From: Cylicocyclus nassatus
Lineage: Eukaryota; Nematoda; Chromadorea; Rhabditida; Strongylidae
Assembly (NCBI GenBank): GCA_958299035.1
Contig: CATQJL010000001.1
Coordinates: forward strand, 78,079,594 to 78,143,593
Length of the DNA: 64,000 nt
Direction: 5' to 3'
This document shows positions 44,533 to 55,639 of this stretch, one piece after another (within the stretch, counting starts at the first letter, position 1; each line of letters begins with the position of its first letter). Both the position numbers and the translations under genes were made by a program. A model generated the notes under the pieces. That model made no database searches. It saw only the letters and a program-made list of their open reading frames with translations, and was not told the origin of the DNA.

Positions 44533-45552
44533 TTAGGTCGTTCCGAAAGTAATGTCGCTTTTTTGGAATGAACGCCACATCTCGTGGAATGAAGATGTGT
44601 AAGAGATTTTGGGAGCATTTAATGCAGCATTTCATTCTCTTTTTAATGGTTATATAACCACTGCACAAAATCCAATAACACTTGGAAAAATTATCAAAAT
44701 CTGCAACCCATGCTTTTGAGAGGGCCAAGTTTCACAATTTTTCCAAATTTTTATAACAACCCTCGGAAGGAGTCCAAGCAATGGATGGATAGAGCAAACC
44801 CTACAAGAAACAGCACGACTTTTTTCTACTTTCCAGAGCTCGTCATGATTTTTGTATAAATTTTAGTTGGAACCACCGAATTTTAGCGGACTCGTCTCAG
44901 ACGCGAATGCATCAAACACCAATATATTCTCGGATTTTGAAACTTACAAAGATGGATTATGGTTTGACACTAATTTTACAAATCAAATGAGCATTCACCG
45001 CTTCAGATTAGCAACTTTCGAAAATTTCGGGTACAGCTTGGGGCGCCATGGAAAACCTGAATTATGATGATTTTATCCCGGATAATTTAATGAATCGGAA
45101 ACAGAAAACAATTGTTGGAAAGAGGAGAAAAAGCTGCATCGAATGACACCCGAGCTGCTTGCCGGTTGTTGTTCTGTGAGGTTTGAGTTGATCAAATATG
45201 GAATTTGATGGCATTGAAAAATTGGTTCCTGAAACTCTAAGAAGCAAGCTAAGGGAAAGAAAAAATTATTCTGTGTCCTATAGGGTTTGCTCTATTTACC
45301 TGTCACTTGTACTTCTTCGGAGGTTAGGTACAAAAATTCAGAAAAATAGCCGAACTTGACCATGACAAAAAGCATGAGTGGCAGACTTTGTTAATTTTTT
45401 GACAGCTCATTGAATATTATGCAATGTAGTTAGAACCATAAAAAAGAGAATGAAATGCTGCATCGAATCCTTTCAAAATCTCCTGAAAATTTTGATTCCA
45501 TAAAATGTGGCGTTCCTTTGAAAAAAGCGACATTACTTTCGGAACGACCTAA
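44533..45552. mobile_element. mariner-type MITE, 1,020 bp
   Basis: Inverted ends TTAGGTCGTTCCGAAAGTAA on both sides, flanked by TA. PLE1 has the empty site (CCTATATACTTTGG at 16603-16616). Arms of a few hundred bp, no transposase frame. A relative is at 36490-37272. Confidence 0.92.
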
Positions 45553-45589
45553 TACTTTGGAAATTCAAGAATTCTTTCGAATATTCGAA

Positions 45590-46056
45590 TCTTATATATA
45601 AAGCTGAATGTCTGTTTGTCTGTCTGTCTGTATGTCTGTCTGTATGTCTGTCTGTCTGTATGTATGTACGTATGTTCCGAATACAAATTTTTATTTCTGA
45701 ACCGATCGGGACCAAACTTGGCACACATATACTTCAGGGCAGGGAGCGTGTCATAGGCTACTTTTCGTTATCGATCGATATCGATTTTATTGATTTTTTG
45801 CAAAATTCGAGCTAGAGGGCTGGGATTTGGCAGAGGGGGGTAATCGAGCATGCTGATCACCCCTTCGGGGTGATCAGCATGCTAAAATAAAATCGATATC
45901 GATCGATAACGAAAAGTAGCCTATGACACGCTCCCTGCCCCGAAGTGTATGTGTGCAAAGTTCGGTCCCAATCGGTTCAGAGATAAAAATTTCTATTCGG
46001 AACATACGTACACGGGTCTAGCTGGCAGGCCCGGCGGAGCCGGGCAAGCCAGCTAG
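45590..46056 (+). mobile_element. Reduced palindromic Helitron, 467 bp
   Basis: Starts TCTTATATATAAAGCTGAAT and ends with a perfect 7-bp-stem hairpin GCCCGGC-GGA-GCCGGGC (46029-46045), 7 nt before CTAG, between A and T. The middle is a palindrome around GATCACCCCTTCGGGGTGATC (21 nt, centre about 45868), with one arm unit per side, in contrast to four in the 1,187-bp copies. Confidence 0.92.
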
Positions 46057-46415
46057 TATCGAATATTTCCGAAAAACAAATATAAGAAAATCGTCGATCA
46101 ACCGAACATCGAATATATTCGAAATGAAAAAAATGGGAATAGTCGAATATATTTGAGAAAAAAATCCGAAAAAACGAGCATTTTGCATCGATTCTGTCAA
46201 ATACTCAAACTAATTTTGATCGAATTAGCACAATGAAGGACTCCACGCAATGGGCAACTTGGACAACAAACGATGTTTGCTGGCATAGCAGTCAAAATGG
46301 TGACGCTGTCATGAAGTCCTTCAAATTTCAAAGTTTTCGAATAATCGAATTAAAAAATTTATGCGAATACTTTATCTGGTTACTCGATTTTTTATTCCAT
46401 TCGGTTCAAAGTATA

Positions 46416-46595
46416 GTGTCCTACTTAAGCCGAGCTTGATACTTGCTTTGATACCATGAATGCCCAGGACACTAACATCAAGATGACAAGATTGAAACCC
46501 AAAGATATATGGCTGCCGTTCCTCACCGTACAGTTATGTTTATCGGAGAGAGGTTCCAAGACCAGATGGTACCGAAAGCAAGCAAAAAAATCTTA
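46416..46595 (+). pseudogene. PLE2 RT thumb/connector segment
   Basis: Colinear with PLE1 18170-18352. MNAQDTNIKMTRLKPK is readable, then frame shifts to AVPHRTVMFIGERFQDQMVP-type sequence, ending at NLT where the TTA-flanked MITE begins. Confidence 0.75.
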
Positions 46596-47272
46596 CAGAG
46601 AAAATCCGTTTGGTCGAAGTGGCTTTTTCACATGAAATTGATACGACTATAAAGAGCATCGAACGCTGATTCCAATTCTGTCTTCATCATCTGCCGAGCG
46701 CCTGTGGACGTCGAGTTATGAGCGTTTTTTGAGTTGGAAAATTGAGTGCGTGATTAGCACAAAATTCTTCAGAAATGCTCAAGTGGTCTAATCCTGATTA
46801 TCAGAGCACTTTATTTAAACAGCACCTTTTGTCCAAAACAACACTCATACTTAACACTGCTCTTTCTGAGCACTAAAAAATCACTGAAAATTTGATTTTA
46901 CCTAGATTATGCGTTCATTTTTGACACCAAGAATATTCATAACTTGGCATGCAGAGGCGCTCGGCAGGTAATGAAATCAGAATTGGAATCATCGTTTGGC
47001 CGGCGGCCTTCCGGCCGGCGGCCGTTCCATTATTTAGGGCGGGGCCAAATGCCGGCCGGCCACCGGACGAGTAAATCACGCCGGCCGGCGTCCGTTCCAC
47101 TGTGCAAAAGCTCGGAAAGCGCACAAGATTGCGCGTACAGTAAGAAAATAATTTCAAAAATTGGGCGCGTTGTGACTTTTAAGCATTTCCTTTATTGGTT
47201 TTCCTTTGTTGTTGTTGGGGTTTCTACTTGGGTTGCGTCACTTTCTATGTCCGAATTTGATAATTGACGTAA

Positions 47273-47462
47273 CCCATTGTTATGATTCCGCTCATTTCAC
47301 CCTCGTTTCAGATTCGATCAAACTCCATGGTGTTCGTTATCTCTCTTTTCTCTACTTGTAGTTGTTGTAGCCCATTATTATGAATCCGCTCATTCCACTC
47401 TCGTTTCAGATTCGATCAAACTCCATGGTGTTCGTTATCAATTCTTTTTATATTTCTGCTTA
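47273..47462. repeat. Tandem duplication with 98-bp period
   Basis: Two copies of a segment containing TTCAGATTCGATCAAACTCC (starting about 47306 and 47404), also sharing CCCATT(A/G)TTATGA and ATGGTGTTCGTTATC. It lies upstream of the cargo ATG at 47474 and could be duplicated promoter or leader sequence. Confidence 0.8.
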
Positions 47463-47473
47463 ATTTGACTTGA

Positions 47474-48710
47474 ATGGCGAAAAAGCCGAACGTCAGTGAG
47501 TTCATGCCTATTTGCTGTGTCGTGATTTCTATGTGTCGCATCACCTTTTGGGTACGAATCAATGAAGTACAAACTAGACACAAGTTTTTTAGGAGACAGC
47601 TGCAATATGCATGGTGGTTCTGTTCTCGCTTTTCTGATGGAACTACAGCAAATGGTCGACCGCTGTCGGTTTAACACAGTTATTCGTGAAAACGACTATG
47701 GCTTCTCAAGAATGCTCCTTTATATATTCTCAGTTCATCTATCTAGACTATTCCTGCTTTGCTGAGTACTCTAATCTCTCTAAAGATCATTGATCTGTCG
47801 GTTCCTGCTACGCGGAGAACATAATTGGATGTATCGGTCTATCTGATATTCTACCGCATTTCTCTAATCTGATGCTTACGGCTGGACGCAATCCAAAAGA
47901 CGTAAGTTCTCCCTGACTACCGATTGGACCTTTGCGGTATTCGAATTTTCACTTTTCAGGAGATAGCTGCAACATACATTGTGTTCGGGTTCTTGCTTTT
48001 CTGATGGAACTACAGCGATTTCTTGATTGCTGTCAGATTGAAAATATTATTTGCGAGTATGGCTCCTACGGATGCTCCATATATATATTCTTAATGCTTA
48101 GATCACTGGGCTATTCGTGGTTTCCTGAGTATTCTAAACTTATCTGGGTGTCGTTGATCTGCCGGCTGCTACTATGTTGACAAGATATTTACGGGTTCGG
48201 AAGCCATCCAGTAATCTATCGCGTTTCTGTCAATCTTATGGTCACAGCTGCTGGACGCATTCCGAAAGGTGTAAGTTCTTTTTGAATATCATTTAGCCTT
48301 GCAGTGTTTTCAGAGACTGATACAATCCTCTGTTCTACCCGTCTGTACATGCTTATGTTTATGGTGTTGCTTCGTTAGCAGGCATATATACATTATCGCA
48401 ACTCTCTGCATGGCATGCAAGTTCTACATGTCAGTAAAAATTGTCAATAATTTGTTCCAGTGCAGGTTTTCGAAAGCAGCTTATCATTGCTTATGTGTGA
48501 CATTCAAAAGTACAGAAAATGGAACATTCTGTAAACTACCGGCGCATTCGGAATGGATGTTCAACGATATGTGGACCCGGTTTGGCCAAATGACCTTTCC
48601 GTATAGTTAAAAAAAGTTCTAGCTTTGTAGATTCAAATGTATTTTTCATGAATATGTGTTCAATATTCGTGTCAATGTTTCTTTGCAATGCATCTTTTGG
48701 TTATAATAAA
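47474..48710 (+). pseudogene. Gene-like cargo in the GC-rich element, unknown function
   Basis: It begins at a candidate ATG (MAKKPNVSEFMPICCVVISM). Two exon-like units, 47593-47901 (309 bp) and 47959-48270 (312 bp), follow. Each is preceded by a T-rich AG and followed by GTAAGT, and they are clearly homologous (DSCNMHGGSVLAFLMELQ against DSCNIHCVRVLAFLMELQ). A further segment follows after an acceptor at 48316 (TTTTCAG), and AATAAA lies at 48705-48710. Lengths divisible by three suggest phase-symmetric exons, but the shared frame meets stops (47762, 48178), so it is decayed, noncoding, or differently spliced. No family is recognised; the hydrophobic character in one frame could be transmembrane. 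Confidence 0.45.
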
Positions 48711-49040
48711 CATGTTGTTATGGATTTGTACCACCTTGCATAGAGATTACATGGACATACATGAACATGCTAGCCCGTACTGAACGAAAGCTAGAATGTA
48801 GAGAAAGAAATGCTGTGACCCAATGCCAATTCGTTGCGCCACTGACGCATACCGGCCGGCCACCGTACGGGTACCGGCTGACGGCCGTTTGAGTACCGGC
48901 TGGCGGCCGGCTCGCGACCGTCCCGGCCGAAATGTCGGTGACGGACCGGCCGGTCGTGGAACGGCCGCCGGCCAGTGCGAGTGTCTGAGTGGTATATGAA
49001 TCATTTAGAAAGGCCACTTCGACTATTTGGACCTCTCTTG

Positions 49041-49525
49041 TTAGTACACCATTCTTCAGCACATCCCTCACGAATAAAGGCATCAATCGTAGGAAACATG
49101 TTTGAAACGGCTGCGGGGGTCTCTTCTGATAGGGACGAGAAGATGCGTTTGCTGGAGCTCGCATAATCAGTGGCAAGATCTAATAGATACAGCACAAAAA
49201 CATCACCCCCACAGATACCGAGTCCATCGTACACCGCCTAGATTGGAAGATTGATCAGATTTCATTCTGTCTACCTACATCTCAGAAGAGTTTAGTAGGG
49301 CGTTTGCAGATAACTTCAACAAGCAAATCTCGGATATTCATATGGTAAGGATCGTCGTATGTCGCCCGCAAACTTTAGACAGCAGCTAGTACGAAACCGG
49401 GATTACGATCGTTTTTGTACAACTCTTAATTGTGTGTTTGTCCTTTCAGCAAGGAAGGAGACTGTATGGTTTCAGATGTTGTCTACCTTATCACGTGCCT
49501 ATCATGTGGAGACACGTATAGATTT
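49041..49525 (+). pseudogene. PLE2 endonuclease region, truncated
   Basis: Reads VHHSSAHPSRIKASIVGNMF, ETAAGVSSDRDEKMRLLELA, then the stretch leading to SKEGDCMVSDVVYLITCLSC in a shifted frame. It stops at about 49525, before the rest of the GIY-YIG domain, and is followed by a dispersed repeat. Confidence 0.82.
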
Positions 49526-49539
49526 CTCGCGCCACCATT

Positions 49540-50440
49540 TGTTCGTAGATTTGGCTTCAAACTTTGGCTATAAACGATCATGCTAATGTTCAGAGGTTGT
49601 CTTGAGGGTTTGCTTCTTTCTATTGAAGGCTACCCGATATGCTTTGACTTGTTGGTTTGCCATAAAAATAACAATTTTTCTTTCAAACACAAGAAATACA
49701 AAGGTGCCAAATGATTTTTTTTACCGTTTTTACTACAACCGCCGTCTTTTTTGTTTCTTCTTTATTTGGTGCAACTTGAATAATTATTCGACAGAGAAAA
49801 GCAAGCTCTACAAGAATTTTTTTACGAGTTTGCCCAAATCCTCTTCCACGTAAATTTTTGAGTTGCAATCTGATGGCAGTCAAAAGCTAACTTTATCGTC
49901 GAAAATTGTACTCCGCCCAAAAAATCTTGAAAACTCCTCATTTATCCTAATATCCTATGCTTGACACACTGAGCATTTAATCATACACTTCCGTATTTCG
50001 ATGGTTACAAAAAAAATAAACGAAGTAAAATGAGAAACTTCGCCCGTCGTCCTGAGGTCCTGCCACGCACGTGATCATGTAATTCGTACATACAGAATAA
50101 CGATTATTTATTTCTAACCTTTGTAGGTGCCCCAGTTTCCAAGAAATGCTGATGTTTAGGTAAAAATGGTAAAAAGTTATGAGACGCCCTAATTTTTGAA
50201 GATCAGGTAGTGGAAAGCTGCTACAATTCTCTCATCAAGACTTATAGGAAATCTTGGTAGCATCCTATGCATCTTTTCATGCTCTTTCAAAGGTTTGTTT
50301 CTCTGCAGTGCAGTAAACGAACTCCTATAAGGTTACAAAAAACTGAAACCCTTGCTTTTTGCCAAGTTCGAGTTTCGCTAATTTTTTAGGTTTTTGTATC
50401 GAATAATTAACATGTTCAAGAGAAAATAGGGCAAGTATCA
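49540..50440. repeat. Dispersed repeat of about 900 bp, copy 2
   Basis: Colinear and same orientation as 24960-25890. Its left edge coincides with the PLE2 truncation point, so it replaced or displaced the PLE2 3' end. Confidence 0.7.
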
Positions 50441-51135
50441 TCAGTGGGTCATGCAAAAAGCTGGAAAATTGCAAAATGGTTTGTACAGCTTGTTGCTATC
50501 ATTCAATATGTTTATAGCAAAGAGAAATGGGAACACTTTTAAATGGATAAACGTAGCGCCAAGCGTGTTGATGCGAGCCGAGTTTCTCTTTCACGACCCC
50601 ACTCCCCTACCCCGCCCCTCATTTCCGCCTGCGGTAATCTGCATTGACGAATGTCAGATCGCGTCAAAAAATGCCGATTGGCCTTACCTAAAAACTTAGC
50701 TAGAGGAAGAGAAATGTACTTACAAAATTGAAGATGATGCAAGTGATGAACTACACAAAAATAATTCTGTGTTGATTGGTTATATAGGAAAACTCAAGAT
50801 TTGGCTGTGCTCTAATATATCGCAAAAGATGGATGGAAAGAATATTATGACGAAAGATAACATCAGTTTAGTGATTATGAAAATATGATGTTAAGGGCTT
50901 TTCCCCAACCCTATATCAAAACGGCAGCTTTTTCACAGTGACTCCATATGCCATAGGCTGCTACCGCAATGTTACACTAATGAAGAGCGTTGTGTTTTTC
51001 CCTCAGTGCTGTATATCTAAGTTGAAAACAACTCTACAAGATGGTTTTCATAGGTCCGTCAAAAGTTACAAAGCAAGGAGGTTATCAACAATCAAACATG
51101 ATGCATACGTCTTGGAACAACTTATATATGACTAG
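50440..51135 (+). repeat. Tc1-like remnant, copy 1
   Basis: 50440-50880 matches 53440-53860 closely (for example TGGATGGAAAGAATAT and GATAACATCAGTTTAGT). The part to about 51100 resembles the arm of the 1092-1768 MITE family (CTAATGAAGAGCG, TCTAAGTTGAAA). Probably the decayed body plus terminus of the parent transposon of that MITE family. Confidence 0.55.
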
Positions 51136-53330
51136 CGCGCGATAATGTTTGCCATTCTTCGACAAAAGTTTTTTCTTTAATCTACTGGAGTAAAAAAATT
51201 GAAGTCTGTAAAGTGTTTGTGTGGGTGTATCAATGTGATCATATAGGAGATTTGTATATAGCATTTTTTGGGTTGACAAGATGACATTTATATACATGAT
51301 ATGAGATCCAGGTTCGAAAACTCTATGTTTTTAGATTCTGGCTGCAAGCTACATGCGGATTACGACTTATGCATAGATCTTAGTATTATCTTAGTAAAGA
51401 TTTTCTAAAACATGCTTTGCTTTTTCAAGCAACTCCCCTTCCTTCCACACACATTTTTCAACGCACGGCGGCCGTAGCGATGAAACGTTCATTGCTTTTG
51501 CACCGATCTAGTTCTATGATTTCCAAAAATTTCAATGTTTGTTAAAATTGAAAAACACTTGACTGAGAGCGAAGTTTTCTGTTTTACTATATTTCGGTAA
51601 GCACGTCTTTGTGAAGCATAAGCTTTGGAAGATACGTTTGACAATTCTGGGCTAGAAACAGGGCTCCGCATGAGGTGGCTTTCCCAACTTTTCAAAAACG
51701 AAATCCTCCTAGTCGCCACAAAAATACGACATCACCTATGACGCAACATGAAAGGATCAAAACGAATAACGGAAAATAGTGGAACAAAACATATAAACAA
51801 CATCGCACAGACGAAAAAGAACTGAAAATGTTTGTCTTTCCCAAATTGACGGCATGCTGTGCCCGGCGCGCACTCTGCGCTTTGAGCAGCCTTGCCGCCA
51901 CCATACAAAATATTTGGAGGGCTGTAACTAGGCGAGAAAGACGGGGTTTAGGAACATTTGAAATCTCAGTTGTAGTGTTTCTGATGTAGAATAAGGCTAT
52001 GCTAAACATGTGAAAAAATTATGTAAAGGCAGGGAAATTTGTGACTCCTTTCTTTTTACAGCCACCTCAGGTGGCTGTCCAGGTGGCTGGAAAGCCACTA
52101 AAAAAGTTTGCCACGAATCAAGTTCGCATGATTTTTTCATAAATTTCCGTACATAGTCCTAAATCCTTGCCTATCTACACATCAATTTTGGTGTCATATC
52201 ATTTTCTCTTCACTGTGAACCGGTTTTTTTATTTTTGCGTCTGAATTCGCTCAACCGGCGAACCTGTTAAGACAGTAAATTTCTGGTTTTTGCAGGAATA
52301 GAAGTGATAAGGCAGGAATGGCAATTTGCGTTATCAATAGAAGATGAAAGGTGACATAAAGGGAATAGGCGATTGTGTATGTGGAGAGGGGGGGGGGAGG
52401 GGAGGAGGGGTTGGGGTTTCCACTTAACGATATCTCCCTTGCTTTTCACACTCCAAAACAATATCCAGCTTGCCCCATAAGCCACCTGTGCCGAGCCCTG
52501 GCTAGAAAAGTACATTCTGGTGGTTGTTGTTTCGATGCTATTAATTCGGAAAAGTGCGCGCTGTATTGTGAAGGGTTCAACGGGCTGTAACACTTTCAGC
52601 TGCGCTGGCAAAAATTACTTTTAAAAATATCGGCTAAGCAGAGTCAAAGTTTTGAACATGTTACCAAACGTGCAACAATTCTGAAAAAAATTGACAAGCC
52701 AAGTCAAACTTAGGAAACGTGCATGGTTATGTCATAACATAACGTTACCTAATACTTCAGTTAAAAGGAAAACCATGTCTTTCTGTGATCCATTTCGACC
52801 ATATTGATTTATAAGAAAACATTTATGTTTGGCTATTTAATCTTAGGGTGACGGAATGTTATATAGAAAAATTAACTCAATTCAAACAATAATCGATCCT
52901 ATTTCGTTCTCTCGAGAACCTATGTTTTGAAGCAACTTCAAAGACTGGCGCAAAATGGCAAACATCTCTTCGCGAAAGAAAATTTTTTCTAACAAAAAAG
53001 AAGATTACTTTTTTGTCTTTGTGCTTCAGGGGCCCATAAAGCTTCAGGGGCCCGGAAATAGGATCGCGATAGAAGAAAGCTTCATATTCTACTGCAGAGA
53101 TTCGAATTTCATACCCTTCGTCCATTTTCAAGTTCTGCTACCGTTCGCGATAAACATATTGAACAGGAGCGAGAACTTTCTTCTGACTCGCTTTTCTTTC
53201 TTCGGGGTCAATCAGAGCATCTCAGAGTTGTGCCGGTTATCTAGAACAACCTTGTTATGCATGTTTGCAATGAGAACAAGTCCAAACCGTCTAAAAACTC
53301 TAGAAAAGTAAGCCATTTGCTCTTGTTAAA
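51136..53330. other. Mostly unassigned interval
   Basis: Short open frames with no motifs. A G-run of ten bases occurs at about 52387. A small inverted cluster CCACCTCAGGTGG/CCAGGTGGCTGG lies near 52060-52100. Confidence 0.35.
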
Positions 53331-53379
53331 AACTTGTCTAGCACTGTTACGTTAGATAATCGATACAATTTTCAGATGT

Positions 53380-54093
53380 TCTCATTGGCTTCAAACAAAA
53401 AAACGGCCTTGATGGAAAAGCATCCGTCCACCCAATATCACCAATGGATTATGAAAAGCTGGAAAATGTGGTTTGTACAGCTTGTCGAATACTCCAATAT
53501 GCTCATAGAAAAGGGATATAGGAACACTTGAAAATGGATGGACGCAGGGTCAAGCGTGTTGATGCGATTCGGGTCCTTCTCTCCCCCCACCTCGTTTCCC
53601 GCTTGCGGGAAAAAAGCCTGTATTGACGAATGTCATATCGCGTCAAAGAACGCCGATTAGCGTTACCTAAAAACCTAGCTAGAGGAAGAAAATGTACTTA
53701 CAAAATTGAAGATGATGCAAGTTATGAACTACACAAAAATAATTCTGCGTTGATTGGTTATATAGGAAAACTCAAGATTTGGCTGTGCTCTAATATATCG
53801 CAAAAGATGGATGGAAAGAATATCATGACGGAAGATAACATCAGTTTAGTCCAGTGTAAAAGTTTTCAAACTATTCATTTCCTTTCTGAGGCAAAATATA
53901 ACCTTTCTTGCCCAAAATCCTCTTTGAAGTTTCTACCGTAGTCCTACATTAATGAAGAGTAATCGGTGATTCGCTCTATACTTTAAATCTAAAAGTTGAA
54001 ACCAGCTCTACAAAATAGTACTCAAATCTCTTTGAAAGATTTTATTACAAGAGAGTTATTGACAATTATACAGTAGGCACATTTTTGGGACAT
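53380..54093 (+). pseudogene. Tc1/IS630-like transposon remnant, copy 2
   Basis: It ends with arm sequence of the 1092-1768 MITE family (GTGTAAAAGTTTTC, GATTCGCTCTA, AAGAGAGTTATTGACAAT) and a TA. Upstream, one frame reads HPISPMDYEKLENVVCT, which vaguely resembles the NPMDY region near the end of IS630-type transposases. It is related to 50440-50880. The assignment is tentative. Confidence 0.45.
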
Positions 54094-54289
54094 TCGTATA
54101 AATGTAAATGATAATAAAAAATACTACAAAACTTATTTGTCAGTCCACATGTCGTTTACTGAACGGACTTCCTCCCAAAACAATTAGTCACAAAAACTCC
54201 TTTAAAATGAGAAAATTTCCAATCAAACACGAACTTCCTCAATTATGTCTCAGTGATGAACAGTGAGAGTCTGTCATTATGTACAGCTC

Positions 54290-54440
54290 TCAGTTTGACT
54301 CTCATAATTCTCATACGGCATACTGTAAACCTAAGTTGAAGCAAGCTCTACGGAACTGTACCCTAAAGCAAAAGACTTTATCACAAGAAAGTTACTAACA
54401 ACCGAACAGTAGGCTTTTGTTCGAGTCATCCCGTATATTT
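54290..54440. repeat. Terminal fragment of the 1092-1768 MITE family
   Basis: AAACCTAAGTTGAAGCAAGC and ACAAGAAAGTTACT parallel the family arm. It ends near CATCCCGTA. Single arm only. Confidence 0.6.
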
Positions 54441-54743
54441 ATTTTCATTCTTTGTTTATTTATTGGTATATAATAATCTTTTTCTAGCGACAGATAAAAG
54501 ATTCTGCTGCGAATTATGAGTGTTTGGCCACAACTCATTTGAGTCGACGTACTAAAAGACATTCAACTTGTTTCTGGAAAAAAAGCTTTGGACTATAATC
54601 ATAGTCTTAGGACCGTTCCCCACACGCGGCACCATTTTTTTGCAGGGAAAAGAAATGCTATTCATCGAGCTAAAGAATGCTCGCGATTGGAAAACTTTTT
54701 TCCCGCATTTTGCACAGATTTTCCTGCGAGCAAACCCATTTCA

Positions 54744-55636
54744 GGCTTGATACATACCTCGCTGCTTAGGTATGGACAAAACCAGCGAGCAGCGAAGGCA
54801 GCGCTGCTCCGGCTGATCAGCGCTACGATCGGCTGCTTCTTGAGTGCATGTTGAGTGCAGAAACCATCAAATAACTGCGCTAATGTCGAGTTTTATTATG
54901 TCAAAAAGAAGAGAATTAGCATATTTTAAGTTGGATCTGGTCCATACTTTTATGAGAAGTTCTTCATTTTTCATTTTCCATCATTAAATTTATAATAGAA
55001 AGGTAGCTCATACGAGCAAACTCAATAGAGCAATTCAAGTGTATTCATTCCATTCGACCCCTGATAAGGCAATGGCTGTCCCAGTAGTTTGAAAGTGTCC
55101 CTCAGGCAATGACATGATTGGAGACCATTGGAGGCCAAACTTTATCTGATTACGCTGTCAGCTTTTCAAATTATTGTCAATGTGTATTCAGTATTAATTA
55201 CTTCATTTCTCTTCAAGTTCATGGAGTATGTCCCTCCAGTGCGTCTCAATATTTCCCCATATCCTCTGAAACCCCAATTGAACGGTATTAGGATGCATTC
55301 ATGACTTGTTCACGCAATTTAAAGACGGACTGTGTTTTCAGAACGCTAGTTACAGCTTGAAAATTGCTAAAAATATGTAATTTCGAGCCAAAACAGCTGT
55401 TCGCAGCTCACAGCAGCTGAGATACGCTCAGAAAAAAGTGAGCGTAACTCAGCTGCAAATCTCGTTGCAGCGCTGCGCAGCGCTGCTCAAAAATGACTCG
55501 CTAGGTATGGACACGACCTTCCGTGTTAGCTGCTGCAGCGGAAGGCAGCAGCGTCACTCCGCTGCAATCAATACGCACAAATCGTATTGCTGCCACCGCT
55601 ACGTATGGACACCCGACGCTACGTATGTATCAAGCC
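54744..55636. mobile_element. 893-bp TIR element with TCA duplication
   Basis: Inverted ends GGCTTGATACATAC on both sides, then related GTATGGACA blocks, flanked by TCA (54741-54743, 55637-55639). The arms are GC-richer than the centre and carry repeated GCAGCG/GCTGC motifs. No transposase seen. Confidence 0.83.
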
Positions 55637-55639
55637 TCA

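Larger units (their letters stand above)
44527..46415. mobile_element. AT-rich foldback element shared with PLE1, with nested insertions
   Basis: It starts after GTGTTT (mutated GTGTCC) and ends before GTGTCC (46416-46421), at the same RT codon as in PLE1. The right edge in reverse reads TATACTTTGAACCGAATG. It contains a mariner MITE and a Helitron absent from the PLE1 copy. Confidence 0.78.
46999..48977. mobile_element. GC-rich TIR element with internal gene-like cargo
   Basis: The ends are inverted: left GGCCGGCGGCCTTCCGGCC..., right in reverse TGGCCGGCGGCCGTTCCACG. Both arms have further CCGGCCGGCCACCGKACG motifs. PLE1 lacks it in the homologous MITE. Target duplication is not resolved, probably because of decay. 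The GC-rich ends contrast sharply with an AT-rich interior that has splice-like sites and a polyadenylation signal. Superfamily unknown. Confidence 0.75.
46596..49040. mobile_element. Harbinger-type MITE shared with PLE1, enlarged by a GC-rich insert
   Basis: Ends CAGAGAAAATCCGTTTGGTC and, in reverse, CAAGAGAGGTCCAAATAGTC, flanked by TTA (46593-46595, 49041-49043), at the same PLE codon as 18353-18808. About 2 kb of extra sequence (46999-48977) is nested in it. Confidence 0.88.
40945..49525 (+). mobile_element. Penelope-like retroelement copy 2 (PLE2), interrupted and 3'-truncated
   Basis: Same order as PLE1: inverted 3' end (40945 to about 42600), RT, then the beginning of the endonuclease region, cut at about 49525 inside VSDVVYLITC-equivalent sequence. 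It shares three insertions with PLE1 (44172, 44527, 46596) and has its own four (two Helitrons, a mariner MITE, a GC-rich element). The left outer edge abuts RTE codons ELFLG. Stops and frameshifts make it inactive. Confidence 0.9.

Noticed and set aside
48718..49176. 152-codon minus-strand open frame
   Set aside because: It crosses the GC-rich terminus and the PLE2 endonuclease region in antisense; no motif.
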